DNA of 53,659 nucleotides from Neobacillus cucumis (GCF_002860255.1 NZ_PGVE01000077.1:1-53659); one strand, 5' to 3'; positions 7,895 through 16,771 are shown, counted from the stretch's first letter. The notes: generated by a model from the letters alone, not told the origin. Numbers and translations are program-made.

Positions 7895-8716
7895 ATGGAA
7901 ACAAGAGAAGAATTAGTGAATGAGCTTTCCGTTATCGAAAAATGGGAGAAGGACCAAAGCGATTTGTGGATTTGGGAGCGGCTGGGCAGGCTGCCTTTTA
8001 AGATTTTAGATAAAATAACTCCTAAATTTATTCACAATAAAGTAGGGAAACTGCTTGAAGAAATAGGTTCTTATATTCAAACGGGCGGCAGCTACTTAAT
8101 TAAAAAGGAAACGATTTTTGAAAAAGTGGAAAAAGAGGCAGGAAGGCCGATCCATGAAGTGGCGGATATAAAGGATATTCCCTTATCCACTATGACTAAG
8201 TTAAGCCAGGAGCTGTCTGAGCAAAGAAAGAAGTTTGCTACGATTCAGGGGGCCAGCACAGGAGTGGGCGGAATCTTTACCCTCGCGATCGATATTCCTG
8301 CTTTAATGGCTATTTCTTTAAAAACCTTGCAGGAAATCGCCATTATTCATGGGTATGATCCAAATGATCAAAGTGAACGGGTTTTTGTTGTGAAATGTCT
8401 GCAGTTTTCATCAGCGGATATTGTCGGAAAACGAGCGATTCTAAACGAGCTCTCCAGTTATTCCAAACAGGGTGCCAGGTCCGATGAAACCATCTCGCAG
8501 CTGCAAGGGTGGCGTGAGGTTGTATATACGTACCGCGATCAGTTTGGCTGGAAGAAGCTTTTTCAAATGGTTCCGATTGCCGGGATGATTTTCGGGGCTT
8601 TTACTAATCGGTCGATGATTAATGATTTGTCAGAAACCGGGATGATGCTTTACCGGAAAAGGAGAATCCTTGAGCGGTTAGAGAGGGAGCGAGAAACGAA
8701 GGACCTGTTGGATTAG
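7895..8716 (+). CDS. EcsC family protein
   Basis: A 273-residue protein matching the EcsC family: an amphipathic helical N-terminus (residues ~1-110), the hydrophobic stretch GVGGIFTLAIDIPALMAISLKTL (~125-150), the conserved IHGYDP and a further hydrophobic turn near residue 235 (MVPIAGMIFGAF). EcsC in B. subtilis is a poorly understood partner of the EcsAB exporter; this lone homologue sits downstream of a different ABC exporter. The start at 7895 is chosen for the AAGGTGAT site 10 bases upstream; an ATG at 7850 would add 15 residues but has no good site. Repeat arrays flank the gene on both sides. Confidence 0.8.
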   Translation: METREELVNELSVIEKWEKDQSDLWIWERLGRLPFKILDKITPKFIHNKVGKLLEEIGSYIQTGGSYLIKKETIFEKVEKEAGRPIHEVADIKDIPLSTMTKLSQELSEQRKKFATIQGASTGVGGIFTLAIDIPALMAISLKTLQEIAIIHGYDPNDQSERVFVVKCLQFSSADIVGKRAILNELSSYSKQGARSDETISQLQGWREVVYTYRDQFGWKKLFQMVPIAGMIFGAFTNRSMINDLSETGMMLYRKRRILERLERERETKDLLD

Positions 8717-8733
8717 ACAGGTCCGCTTCTTTT
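8701..8733 (+). terminator. Terminator overlapping the EcsC stop codon
   Basis: GGACCTGT pairs with ACAGGTCC and is followed by GCTTCTTTT. The stop codon of the EcsC gene lies in the loop and right arm. Confidence 0.8.
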
Positions 8734-8754
8734 AAAAAAATTTATTGGAATAAG

Positions 8755-9019
8755 CTATCCACAAGTAGACGGGTTTTCATCCACAAGTAAAATGAAGTTA
8801 TCCGCAAGTAGAAGGATTCATCCACAAATAAAACTGAGTTATCCGCAAGTAAACCGACTCCATCCGAGAGTAAACTGGAGTTATCCGCAAGTAAATGACC
8901 CCATCCGAGAGTAATCAGGAGTTATCCACGAATAAATCGACCCCATCCGAGAGTAATCAGGAGTTATCCACGAAAAATCGACCCCATCCGAGAGTAAATC
9001 ACCGCTATCCACAAGTTCC
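8755..9019 (+). repeat. 13-unit array of DnaA-box-like ATCC repeats, 20-22 bp period
   Basis: ATCC recurs at 8757, 8779, 8800, 8820, 8841, 8862, 8883, 8903, 8924, 8945, 8966, 8986 and 9007. The first units read (C/T)(T/C)ATCC(A/G)CAAGTA. From the fifth on, TTATCCRC units alternate with CCATCCGAGAGTA, giving a 42-bp higher-order unit. Several units (CTATCCACA, TTATCCGCA, TTATCCACG) are one base from the DnaA box TTATCCACA. The array lies between two convergent genes and explains the weak ATG frame at 8895, whose protein is just the repeat. This 308-base gap holds nothing else besides the terminator. Confidence 0.88.
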
Positions 9020-9024
9020 CCCGC

Positions 9025-10257
9025 TCAATCTTTCTGTTTTTGTAAAAGCGGCCGATCCTGTAGATACAACGCCATATCCGGGCTGCTTCCTTCAACAATA
9101 TCTTCAACAATAAGCTTCGCCAGCAGCTGGCTGTAGACGGTGCCATTGTCACCGAAGGCGAAAAGGAAATAGGTGTTTGGGTACTCATCATACACACCAA
9201 TGATCGGAAGGCCATCCACCGTGCCTCCATACAAAGCCGCTAAATAGTACTCAGGCTTCACATGAATATCTGGAAACTGGTTGCTAAATTCCTCAATCAG
9301 CTTATCCTTCTTGTTCATCAGTTTACTATCCCGGTCATCAGGATAGGTTGTATTATCATCAAGACCACCGATAATGATCCGGTTGTCTGCCGTCGTGCGC
9401 ATGAATAAATAAGGACGGGCCGTTTCCCAAAGGAGTGTCCGGTTATACCAGGTTGAAAAATCAGCTACGGGATTGGTTGTAACCGTATATGTACTTACAA
9501 ACGACGCCTTTTTCTCTTTTTTAATGTCGATTCCTTCATAACCTGCTGTAAAAATCACGTGGCGTGCTTGAATGGAATGCCCTGTCTTCGTTGAAATGAC
9601 CATGCATTCTTGTTCTTTATCGTAATGATGTCCATTCATTTCCGTGTTTTCGAAAATACGGACACCCTTCTTGGCGGCATAGTCCACGAGTGCATGGGTA
9701 AACTTGAAAGGATTTAGTTCACCGTCATTGTAAGAGTAAATGGCGGCTTCCCGAGAAAATGGGTACTTACTTTCGATGTCTGCTTTTGTCCAGAAATCCA
9801 GCTCGCCATTCTGCTCCTTTAAAAAATCATATTCCTTTTTCAGCTTATCCACATCTTCTTTGCAGCTAGCGGAATAGAGCGTATCTCTTCTAGTGAATTC
9901 ACTGTCGATTTCTGCCTCCTTTGACGAAGCTTCAATTTCGTTGATCGCCTCTTTTAACAGTTTTATATGCCGCTCGATGTACTCTTTTCCAAAGGTATGG
10001 ACAAGGTCCGTGAACATTTTTTCACCGGAGTACTGAATAAGTGCCGTATTGGTACTCGTACTTCCGCTGCCAATTGTATTTTTTTCGATCGCAGCTACAT
10101 CTAAACCTGAATCCGCGAGATAGTAGGCACACTGAGCGGCGGAGCTTCCTCCCCCGATAATTAACACATCACAAGAGACATCCTCATTCAAGGAAGGGTA
10201 AGTCGGAGCGTCCGGAAATGTGGTCGGCCAATAATAGGTTCCAGATTGTAAATTCAT
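9025..10257 (-). CDS. FAD-dependent oxidoreductase of the DAO family
   Basis: A 410-residue flavoenzyme. Residues ~28-60 carry the Rossmann dinucleotide motif VLIIGGGSSAAQCAYYLA and the following strand ending in acidic Glu (AAIEK). The GSGSTSTNTALIQYSGE block matches the oxidases that act on primary or secondary amines, such as gamma-glutamylputrescine oxidase and glycine oxidase. The C-terminal GGTVDGLPIIGVYDEYPNTYF fits the FAD-binding closure of this family. GGAGGAAAC precedes the ATG. It is a single gene, convergent with the EcsC gene. The substrate cannot be assigned. Confidence 0.82.
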   Translation of the reverse strand: MNLQSGTYYWPTTFPDAPTYPSLNEDVSCDVLIIGGGSSAAQCAYYLADSGLDVAAIEKNTIGSGSTSTNTALIQYSGEKMFTDLVHTFGKEYIERHIKLLKEAINEIEASSKEAEIDSEFTRRDTLYSASCKEDVDKLKKEYDFLKEQNGELDFWTKADIESKYPFSREAAIYSYNDGELNPFKFTHALVDYAAKKGVRIFENTEMNGHHYDKEQECMVISTKTGHSIQARHVIFTAGYEGIDIKKEKKASFVSTYTVTTNPVADFSTWYNRTLLWETARPYLFMRTTADNRIIIGGLDDNTTYPDDRDSKLMNKKDKLIEEFSNQFPDIHVKPEYYLAALYGGTVDGLPIIGVYDEYPNTYFLFAFGDNGTVYSQLLAKLIVEDIVEGSSPDMALYLQDRPLLQKQKD

Positions 10258-10320
10258 TTTGTTTCCTCCTGCTTTTTAAATGGATACTGTTACTATCTCC
10301 TCCTCCTTGTTTTGAATACA

Positions 10321-10357
10321 TGGAAGCACGAGAACCGTCCCCTTGCTTCTTTTTTGA
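10321..10357 (+). terminator. GAAGCA hairpin with T-run
   Basis: GGAAGCA pairs with TGCTTC around AGAACCGTCCCC and ends in TTTTTT. It lies upstream of the YhgE promoter region and may shield it from read-through. The GAACCGTCCCC loop is itself a sequence I recall as recurrent in Bacillaceae intergenic DNA. Confidence 0.45.
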
Positions 10358-10387
10358 TGTCGTGGTATAGTATGTAAGTCAAATTAA

Positions 10388-10435
10388 TGACCGAAATACT
10401 AAAGTGGTCAGTTATTTTTTTACTCCAAAATGACC
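10388..10435 (+). promoter_or_regulatory. TGACC/GGTCA operator-like dyads before the YhgE gene
   Basis: TGACC at 10388-10392 and GGTCA at 10406-10410 form a dyad (TTAATGACC / GGTCAGTTA), and another AATGACC follows at 10429-10435. In B. subtilis yhgE is preceded by a TetR regulator gene (yhgD). Here no such gene is adjacent, yet a TetR-sized operator remains. The regulator identity is inference. Confidence 0.45.
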
Positions 10436-10490
10436 AAATGGGGAATTTAGTCAGTGTGGGTTAAATCAAGATTATGGAGAGGTGGATCAC

Positions 10491-12833
10491 ATGAAAGCTT
10501 TCGCATCGTTGAAAAGTGAATTTTTGCGCATTATTCGCACCCGGAAATTGCTAATCGCCATCATTGGTGTCATGACGATTCCGGTGCTCTACAGCGGAAC
10601 CTACCTGTGGGCATTTTGGAATCCCTATGCCCATTTGGACAGAATGCCCGTAGCAGTTGTCAATCATGACGAGGGTGCCAATTACAATGGGGATAATTTA
10701 ACGATTGGAAAAGATTTAGTAAAGAACTTAAAGGAGAAAAAAAGCTTTCATTGGGATTTTGTCAGTGCAAGCAAGGCGAAGCAGGGCTTGAAAAATCAAG
10801 ACTATTATTTAATGATTGAAATTCCAAAAGATTTTTCAAAAAATGCAACCACCTTACAAAGCGATCATCCTCAAAAACTAAATCTCATCTATACAGTTAA
10901 TGAAGGAAATAACTATCTATCATCAAAAATCGGTGACTCAGCGATTGAAAAAATAAAAGAGGAAGTCTCTAGCTCCGTCACAAAAACGTATGCTGAATCT
11001 ATGTTCGACAGCTTAAAAGATGTCGCTGATGGGCTGAATAAAGCTAGCGATGGGGCCGGTGAGCTACACAACGGAATTTCTGATGCCAAAAACGGAGCAG
11101 AAACCTTAGCCGATGGAATCACCTCTGCCGGAAATGGAGCAACCAAATTACAGGATGGCGCCAAAACCATTGATTCGGGCGCCAAGACGCTCGAGCAAAA
11201 TCTAGCAGTCTTAGCGGAAAAATCAGTTGCCTTTTCCGAGGGTGTGAATTCTGCCTCTTCCGGTTCACAACAGCTGCAAAGTGGATTAGAGCAATTCAGC
11301 ACGGGACTCGGGCAAATGAAGGATGCCAATTCCAAGCTGTTAGCAGGTGCCACTCAAGCAGAGACTGGAACCAAACAACTATCTGATGGCTTATCATCAG
11401 CCGCGGAAAAAATGCCTGCTTTGCAAAGTGGTTCTAAACAGCTTGCAGATGGCTCTTCGAACCTCTCGACTTCCTTAGATAAATGGAAGACGGGAGCAGA
11501 ACAAACAAAGGCTGGAGCTGATTCTGTCAGTCTTGGACTGCAGCAGCTGCTTGGCCAAGTAAGCACGATGGCTGATCAAACCACAGATCCAACCGAAAAG
11601 GCCAAACTAACTGCTTTGAAGGACAGCCTGACAAAATTATCACAAGGCAGCGAGCAGGTAGCTTCCGGTGTAGGTACTTTATCAAGCAGTGCGGCCCAAA
11701 TCAAACAAGGCTCTGATTCCTTAGCAGCCGGAGCGACGCAGTTGAATCAAGGGCAAGAGAAACTGGCTGAAGGGATCAACCAATTATCGGGCGGGGCGAA
11801 ACAGACAGCAGATGGCCAAGGGCAGATCAAGCAAGGGCTCGCTCAGTTTGGTTCTAAGCTGGACGAAGCTCAAAACGGATTGAATCAAATTGTCAGTGGC
11901 TCAAGCAGCCTGACTTCTGGACTCGGGCAATTAGCAACCGGCTCTTCTCAAATGCAAACTGGAACCAATAAGCTTGCACAAGGAGCGAAACAATTATCGC
12001 AAGGAACCACTTCCCTTTATACAGGTGAAAAGGATTTAAATAATGGAATGAACAAACTTGCGAATGGATCATCAGATTTAACCAGCGGTATGGCAAAACT
12101 ATCAGATGGCTCGAAAGAATTGAGCGGTCAGTTGAATAACGGAGCCAAAGATGCCAGTGATGTGAAAGCCAACAGCCAAGTTTATGATATGTTTGCTAAG
12201 CCGGTCAAACTTGAGGATAACAAGATGAATCACGTTCCAAACTACGGAAGCGGCTTGGCGCCATATTTCATCTCACTAAGCCTATTTGTCGGTGCTCTGA
12301 TGCTCTCTGTTATTTTTCCAATGTTAGAACCGGCAGCAGAGCCGAAAAATGGATTTAGTTGGTTTATGGGAAAAGCAGGAGTTATTTTAGCCGTGGGTAT
12401 TGGCCAGGCGCTATTAGTCGATGCAGTTATGCTGTTAGGTCTCGATCTTGAAGTAAAGAGTGTTCCGTTCTTTATCTTGTTAAGTATTTTTACAAGCTGG
12501 ACCTTCTTGGCGATCATTCAATTCCTTGTTACGGCCCTTGATAATCCAGGACGTTTCTTAGCGGTTATTATCCTTATCCTGCAATTGACAGGAAGTGCGG
12601 GAACGTACCCAATTGAACTAGGACCAACCTTCCTGCAGCATATTTCGCATTACTTGCCAATGACGTATACGATCTCTGGCTTCAGAGCAGTAATTTCCAC
12701 TGGCGACTTTGGATATATGTGGGAAAATATAGCATATATTACGGTCTTCTTTGTTTTATTCCTTGCCGCAACCTTGACATTCTTTATCGTCAAATTTAAA
12801 CGTCAACCTCAAGTACAGGGTGAAGTAATTTAA
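10491..12833 (+). CDS. YhgE/Pip family membrane protein
   Basis: A 780-residue protein with the YhgE/Pip layout: one N-terminal membrane helix (about residues 20-45, preceded by basic residues), an extracytoplasmic domain, a very long stretch of short repeats of the form SGxxxLxxG / LxxGxxQ (about residues 180-560), and five or six membrane helices at the end resembling ABC-2 type permeases. Family members include the Lactococcus phage infection protein Pip and the type VII secretion component EsaA; YhgE in B. subtilis is uncharacterised. The ATG at 10491 follows GGAGAGGTGG at a good distance; a GTG three codons earlier is possible. Expression is probably controlled from the TGACC/GGTCA dyad upstream. 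Confidence 0.88.
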   Translation: MKAFASLKSEFLRIIRTRKLLIAIIGVMTIPVLYSGTYLWAFWNPYAHLDRMPVAVVNHDEGANYNGDNLTIGKDLVKNLKEKKSFHWDFVSASKAKQGLKNQDYYLMIEIPKDFSKNATTLQSDHPQKLNLIYTVNEGNNYLSSKIGDSAIEKIKEEVSSSVTKTYAESMFDSLKDVADGLNKASDGAGELHNGISDAKNGAETLADGITSAGNGATKLQDGAKTIDSGAKTLEQNLAVLAEKSVAFSEGVNSASSGSQQLQSGLEQFSTGLGQMKDANSKLLAGATQAETGTKQLSDGLSSAAEKMPALQSGSKQLADGSSNLSTSLDKWKTGAEQTKAGADSVSLGLQQLLGQVSTMADQTTDPTEKAKLTALKDSLTKLSQGSEQVASGVGTLSSSAAQIKQGSDSLAAGATQLNQGQEKLAEGINQLSGGAKQTADGQGQIKQGLAQFGSKLDEAQNGLNQIVSGSSSLTSGLGQLATGSSQMQTGTNKLAQGAKQLSQGTTSLYTGEKDLNNGMNKLANGSSDLTSGMAKLSDGSKELSGQLNNGAKDASDVKANSQVYDMFAKPVKLEDNKMNHVPNYGSGLAPYFISLSLFVGALMLSVIFPMLEPAAEPKNGFSWFMGKAGVILAVGIGQALLVDAVMLLGLDLEVKSVPFFILLSIFTSWTFLAIIQFLVTALDNPGRFLAVIILILQLTGSAGTYPIELGPTFLQHISHYLPMTYTISGFRAVISTGDFGYMWENIAYITVFFVLFLAATLTFFIVKFKRQPQVQGEVI

Positions 12834-12837
12834 TGTA

Positions 12838-12869
12838 AAATGGCAGCTAAATTAGGCTGCCATTTTTTT
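12838..12869. terminator. Bidirectional terminator between YhgE and PrpR-like genes
   Basis: TGGCAGC and GCTGCCA pair around AATTAG-type loop bases, with TTTTTTT on the plus side and a T-run on the minus side. It serves two convergent genes. Confidence 0.85.
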
Positions 12870-14655
12870 ATTTATTTAAATATCTCCATAACGTTGTTCG
12901 ACTGATACCAAGCTGCTCAGCTGTTAAAGTTTGGTTGCCATTATGTTGATCCAGTACTAGTTTGATCAAATCCAAATTAAACTCATGTAATGTTTTGCTA
13001 CCGTTAAATAAAATATTCATTCCAGCTTCTGAATAAGAAATATTTTCAACAATTTTTTGTTTGGCCAAAATACTATTAACATTATTACTAGTTATATATA
13101 GCGATTTGGATAAGCATACTAATTCGGTTAGAACTTGTTTTAACTGTTCGAAATTACCTGGCCAATTATATTGTGAAAGAGTAGCCAGAGCCTTGGGCTC
13201 GTACCCGATAATATCAGTATTGTTTTCAATATTTACCTTATTTAAAAACATCGTTAATATAGCCGGTATTTCATTTTTTCTTTCTCTTAAGGTAGGTAGA
13301 GGAAAACTTATACAATTCATTCGATTCATTAATTCTTTATAGAATTTTGATGTCATACCTTCAGATGTTTTTTCGCAAATAAATATGAGTCGATTATTTA
13401 TGTGTAAGTTAGTAGATTCAATAATAGTGATTAACTTTTCGAAGTTTTCATTTGAAATTTTATCAAAGTGGTTAAACTGGATTGTATTACCAACCTCAAG
13501 GAAAGGGCCGTTACTTGTGTTTAAAAGATGTTTCCACATTGTTTCATTTAATAAGTTAGAATTAATGGTTACCATTGTATTATTGTTATTATTTTGTCGG
13601 ATGAACACACTTTGAGAGACGATATATTTTCCTATACCTCTTTCTCCTAGTAATATAATTGGAGAATTATTTGAATTAATTTGTTTAATTTTATCGTAAA
13701 TATCATTTGTGATAATAGGATTTTTATATAAGTTATTATTTAATTTCTGTTCCACTTCTGACTTATCTTCATATGTAACACCGAATTTAGAATTCATGAT
13801 AGGTGTTACAGATTTTTGAACAGTTACAATATAAAAAATATCATCAGTCTTATTTGAAATATTTACTTTTAAGTTATATAGAGTGTTGTTTACGGAATGA
13901 TAAAAAGTATGTGTTTCATTAAATGGAGTAGTATCTTTTTTATTAAGTAAATAATTATAGATTGAGTCATGAATTTCTGTATCTAAACTTGAATAAATCA
14001 ATTCAAACTGACTGGATAAAATTATGCAGTCATTTTTAAAATTTTCAATAGCTTCAGTAAGTAAGTTATTTTGTAATTTTAATCTTTGAAGATGGTTATT
14101 TAACTCTATTGCCTGTTCGAATGTCCGTTTTATACTTTCACTTCCTGATGTAATCAGGATGGTATTTAAAGAAATTTCTAGTGCTAGTTTATTTGTTATT
14201 GCATCACAAAGAACTAATTCAATCCCTTTTTTCATCAGTGATTTTAAAAGGCCTAATGTATCACTTGAATCATCTATCGTATATATTTCCACGGAATAGT
14301 CTAATATGTCACAAATTAAATGGGCAGTTTCGGTAATACTTGAATAACCTATAATAGCAAATTTTGACGTGTAGTTATTTGCTAGTTTGATCGCTCCTAA
14401 AATGTCATAAATAGATATTGAAACATCTATAACTGGTATCGATACATTCTTCCTGATTAACTCAGCTGTACCTCCTCTTGATATCACAATATCATAATCG
14501 TTGTGAATCGCCTCTAGGGCCATATTTTTCCCTTCTTGCAAATCACCAGTATACGTATTTAGCAAAATATTAGAGAAAGTAGATCCTACATTTTCCATTG
14601 CGTATCTTAACTCTTCGTAAGGTGCTATACCAAGGATTTTTGTTATCTTTTGCAT
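12868..14655 (-). CDS. PrpR-type regulator with degenerate sigma-54 activator domain
   Basis: A 595-residue regulator: a PrpR N-terminal sensor domain (~1-195, ILGIAPYEEL to VLCDAITNKLA), a PAS-like segment (~200-300), an AAA+ domain (~310-520) and a Fis-type helix-turn-helix at the end (LTAEQLGISRTTLWRYL). The Walker A core is altered but keeps its lysine (LLGERGIGKYIV). The GAFTGA loop that contacts sigma-54 is missing, the Walker B segment reads IQFNHFDKI where LFLDEI is expected, while the PLRERKxDIP-like PTLRERKNEIP and WPGNFEQLK are kept. It therefore probably cannot drive sigma-54 open-complex formation and may act on an ordinary sigma-A promoter. The second ATG (14655) is chosen because GGAGG overlaps the first. 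It controls, most likely, the acid-sugar operon to its right. Confidence 0.85.
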   Translation of the reverse strand: MQKITKILGIAPYEELRYAMENVGSTFSNILLNTYTGDLQEGKNMALEAIHNDYDIVISRGGTAELIRKNVSIPVIDVSISIYDILGAIKLANNYTSKFAIIGYSSITETAHLICDILDYSVEIYTIDDSSDTLGLLKSLMKKGIELVLCDAITNKLALEISLNTILITSGSESIKRTFEQAIELNNHLQRLKLQNNLLTEAIENFKNDCIILSSQFELIYSSLDTEIHDSIYNYLLNKKDTTPFNETHTFYHSVNNTLYNLKVNISNKTDDIFYIVTVQKSVTPIMNSKFGVTYEDKSEVEQKLNNNLYKNPIITNDIYDKIKQINSNNSPIILLGERGIGKYIVSQSVFIRQNNNNNTMVTINSNLLNETMWKHLLNTSNGPFLEVGNTIQFNHFDKISNENFEKLITIIESTNLHINNRLIFICEKTSEGMTSKFYKELMNRMNCISFPLPTLRERKNEIPAILTMFLNKVNIENNTDIIGYEPKALATLSQYNWPGNFEQLKQVLTELVCLSKSLYITSNNVNSILAKQKIVENISYSEAGMNILFNGSKTLHEFNLDLIKLVLDQHNGNQTLTAEQLGISRTTLWRYLNK

Positions 14656-14660
14656 AGACA

Positions 14661-14868
14661 TTCCTCCTTGTGTGTTTCTTATTTAAACAGTTTATCACGA
14701 ACCCTTGAATTTTGGTAACGTTTTCGATGGAAAAGTTTCAAAACGTAACAACAATAAAAATTATCCTATTTTTTTAGGTAGAGTATAAACCTATAATTCA
14801 ATTATGATGAACAAATGTTAAGGGTATTATAATGGCTGACATTTTACGGAAGCACTTGATACTGGAGT
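14661..14868 (+). repeat. Duplicated regulator-operon intergenic region, copy A
   Basis: About 208 bp matching 16892-17110 with scattered substitutions: TTCCTCCTTGTGTGTTTC, the cre-like GGTAACGTTTTC, GTTTCAAAACGTAAC, the TAGGT/ACCTA dyad, CCTATAATTCAATTAT and the first codons of the acid-sugar kinase. Copy A keeps the regulator's own ribosome site (GGAGG on the minus strand) but its kinase start is decayed. The region 14662-15037 otherwise contains a CCCTTT/AAAGGG hairpin (14885-14915) and the esterase leader. Confidence 0.88.
14815..14868 (+). pseudogene. Decayed 5' end of a DUF1537 acid-sugar kinase
   Basis: The first ~18 codons of the kinase at 17054 are recognisable (AAGGGTA..TATAATGGCTGAC, then ATTTTACGG and AGCACTTGATACTGGAGT), but bases have been lost after GGGTA and in the GACGATTTTACGGG segment, so the frame is broken. 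Homology stops at about 14868. It is a relic of the duplication that flanks the esterase-TerC insert. Confidence 0.8.
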
Positions 14869-15037
14869 TAAGTTTCCCATAGCGATCCCTTTTCCTACTT
14901 AGCAGGCAAAGGGCTCTTTTATATTTTACTTTATATATACGGGGAAGATAAATGGAACTGGAAATTTTAACAGCCGCTTACGATTATTGCCATTGATTTG
15001 GTACTAGCATGCGAAAATTTATAAGGAGGGAAATTGT

Positions 15038-16015
15038 ATGGAACAACAACTACCTAAAGTAAAACCTTTATGTCCACCGGGGCGCCCGCCGCGCTATGAA
15101 GATGTTCCCTTTGCGGAGGTAACCCTGGATAATGGGGAGCCATACACTCTGAAAATGGATATCTATCAAGATCTCAATCAGAAAACGCCAGGCCCATGCA
15201 TCATTTACTATTTCGGAGGGGGATGGATGTATGGAGAATACAAGCAGGTTACTCAAAAAGCAGTATATTGCCGAGAACTTATAAGATTGGTAGAGCAAGG
15301 ATTTACTGTTGTATCCCCATCCTATCGCTTGGCTAGTCAGTCTGTTTTCCCAGCGAGTATCCATGACTGCAAGGGAGTAGTACGGTTTTTGAAAGCAAAT
15401 TCAGAGAAATATCATATCGATCCCGAACGGATTGGAGTGTTGGGGAACTCTGCTGGTGGACATCTAGCCGCAATGGTTGCAATGAGCGCAAGTTGCAGTG
15501 AAATGGAAGGAGATGTCGGCGGTAACCAAGAATATACGAGTTCAGTAAGGGCAGCAACCATTTTTTATGCTCCAACTGACCTAGTAGCACTCCTCAGGAG
15601 CGACGCGAATGAAGCAATCAAGAATCTGTCTGGAACAGAAGTCGATAATGCAGGCAAATCCATGGATACTGTAATAACCCAAATCCTTGGCTATACTGAA
15701 CCTGGAAAATCGTTATTAGATTTGAATCAATTGCTAGAAAGCGGCGATACAGGTGACCCAGATTGGAAGTATATAGAATTAGCAAAAAAATGTAGCCCGA
15801 TTACATACGTAGATGCCGATTGTCCACCGATGATGATTTTGCACGGTGGCAAGGATACTCTCGTGCCTATTGATCAAAGCGAGAGTCTTTACAAAGCACT
15901 AGTGTCTTCTAATGCGGACGCGATGTATTTATCGTCTTCCCAGGCTAATCATGGCCCAACGATGGGAAATGAAGCTAATCAAATGGCCTATCAGTTCTTA
16001 AAAAACAGACTGTAA
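15038..16015 (+). CDS. Alpha/beta-hydrolase esterase
   Basis: A 325-residue carboxylesterase-like hydrolase (HSL/BD-FAE type). The oxyanion segment is YYFGGGWMYG (~60-70), the nucleophile elbow GNSAGG (Ser about 142), the acid is the Asp in LHGGKDTLVP (~275-285) and the histidine lies in SQANHGPT (near 308). These complete a Ser-Asp-His triad in the usual order. No signal peptide is seen, so it is cytoplasmic. AAGGAGGG lies 9 bases before the ATG. With the following TerC gene it forms a segment inserted between the PrpR-like regulator and the acid-sugar operon. It may de-esterify a sugar derivative, but its composition and placement give no firm link to the operon. Confidence 0.8.
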   Translation: MEQQLPKVKPLCPPGRPPRYEDVPFAEVTLDNGEPYTLKMDIYQDLNQKTPGPCIIYYFGGGWMYGEYKQVTQKAVYCRELIRLVEQGFTVVSPSYRLASQSVFPASIHDCKGVVRFLKANSEKYHIDPERIGVLGNSAGGHLAAMVAMSASCSEMEGDVGGNQEYTSSVRAATIFYAPTDLVALLRSDANEAIKNLSGTEVDNAGKSMDTVITQILGYTEPGKSLLDLNQLLESGDTGDPDWKYIELAKKCSPITYVDADCPPMMILHGGKDTLVPIDQSESLYKALVSSNADAMYLSSSQANHGPTMGNEANQMAYQFLKNRL

Positions 16016-16081
16016 CTGGAACGAGCTTCGAAAAAATTAGGACAAGCTGACAATAATTGAGTAGAAAGAGGTTTTTAATAA

Positions 16082-16771
16082 ATGGAGACAGAAGTAATTT
16101 TAATCATATTAAAAATCATCATGATTGATATCATTCTATCTGGTGATAATGCCGTTGTCATTGCGATGGCAACAAGATCTTTACCTAAAGATTTACAAAA
16201 TAAAGCGATTTTCGCTGGTACGGCATTTGCTGTAATTGCCCGTATTATCCTTGCTGCGGTTGTTCTGATGATTATGGGGATACCATACATTCATGTTATT
16301 GCTGGTATATTGCTGGCATATATCGCATGGGGAGTACTGGACCAAGGTAAAGAGGAAGATACTCACATAAAGAGTTATAACACTATTTGGAAAGCAGTTG
16401 TTACTATTGCAGTTGCCGATTTAACAATGAGTTTGGACAATGTTGTTGCAGTTGCCGGGGCTGCAGGTGGTCATATGGGTCTATTAATTGCTGGGATTGC
16501 CATAAGTATTCCACTTATGATCATTGGTTCTAAATTTCTTGTTTACTTGATGGATAAATATCCTATCATTATCTATATTGGGGCTGGTATTCTTACTTGG
16601 ACAGCTGGAGAAATGATTTTAAAAGATAAAAGTTTAAATCGTTTGGTTGATCTTCCACATGGAGCTATGTCCTATGCAATTCTAGCTATCGTAACAATCA
16701 TGTTACTTTTAGCAGGTTATGTTAAAAACCAAAAGAATGCAAGAAAAGTTAAAGACAGACAAGCAGCATAA
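16082..16771 (+). CDS. TerC family integral membrane protein, YjbE type
   Basis: A 229-residue protein with about seven membrane helices. The two family signatures are present: SGDNAVVIAMA near residue 20 and SLDNVVAVAGAA near 120, each with the conserved Asp-Asn pair thought to bind a metal. Length and start fit the YjbE subfamily. Related TerC proteins in B. subtilis (MeeF, MeeY) export manganese. The ATG is 66 bases after the esterase stop with a modest site (AAAGAGG). No yybP-ykoY manganese riboswitch is visible upstream. A terminator follows directly, closing the inserted two-gene segment. Confidence 0.88.
   Translation: METEVILIILKIIMIDIILSGDNAVVIAMATRSLPKDLQNKAIFAGTAFAVIARIILAAVVLMIMGIPYIHVIAGILLAYIAWGVLDQGKEEDTHIKSYNTIWKAVVTIAVADLTMSLDNVVAVAGAAGGHMGLLIAGIAISIPLMIIGSKFLVYLMDKYPIIIYIGAGILTWTAGEMILKDKSLNRLVDLPHGAMSYAILAIVTIMLLLAGYVKNQKNARKVKDRQAA

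Noticed and set aside
8755..9019. Possible CRISPR array
   Set aside because: Period is only 20-22 bp, the spacers are not unique, units alternate between two types, and there are no cas genes.
8895..9113. 72-residue frame with repeated SESNQEL units
   Set aside because: It is a translation of the 21-bp repeat array and lacks a ribosome site.
10913..11566. Minus-strand frames inside the YhgE/Pip gene
   Set aside because: They are shadows of the repetitive SG-rich region of the real gene.
16016..16081. yybP-ykoY manganese riboswitch before the TerC gene
   Set aside because: Only 66 bases separate the genes and no matching hairpins or conserved loops are seen.
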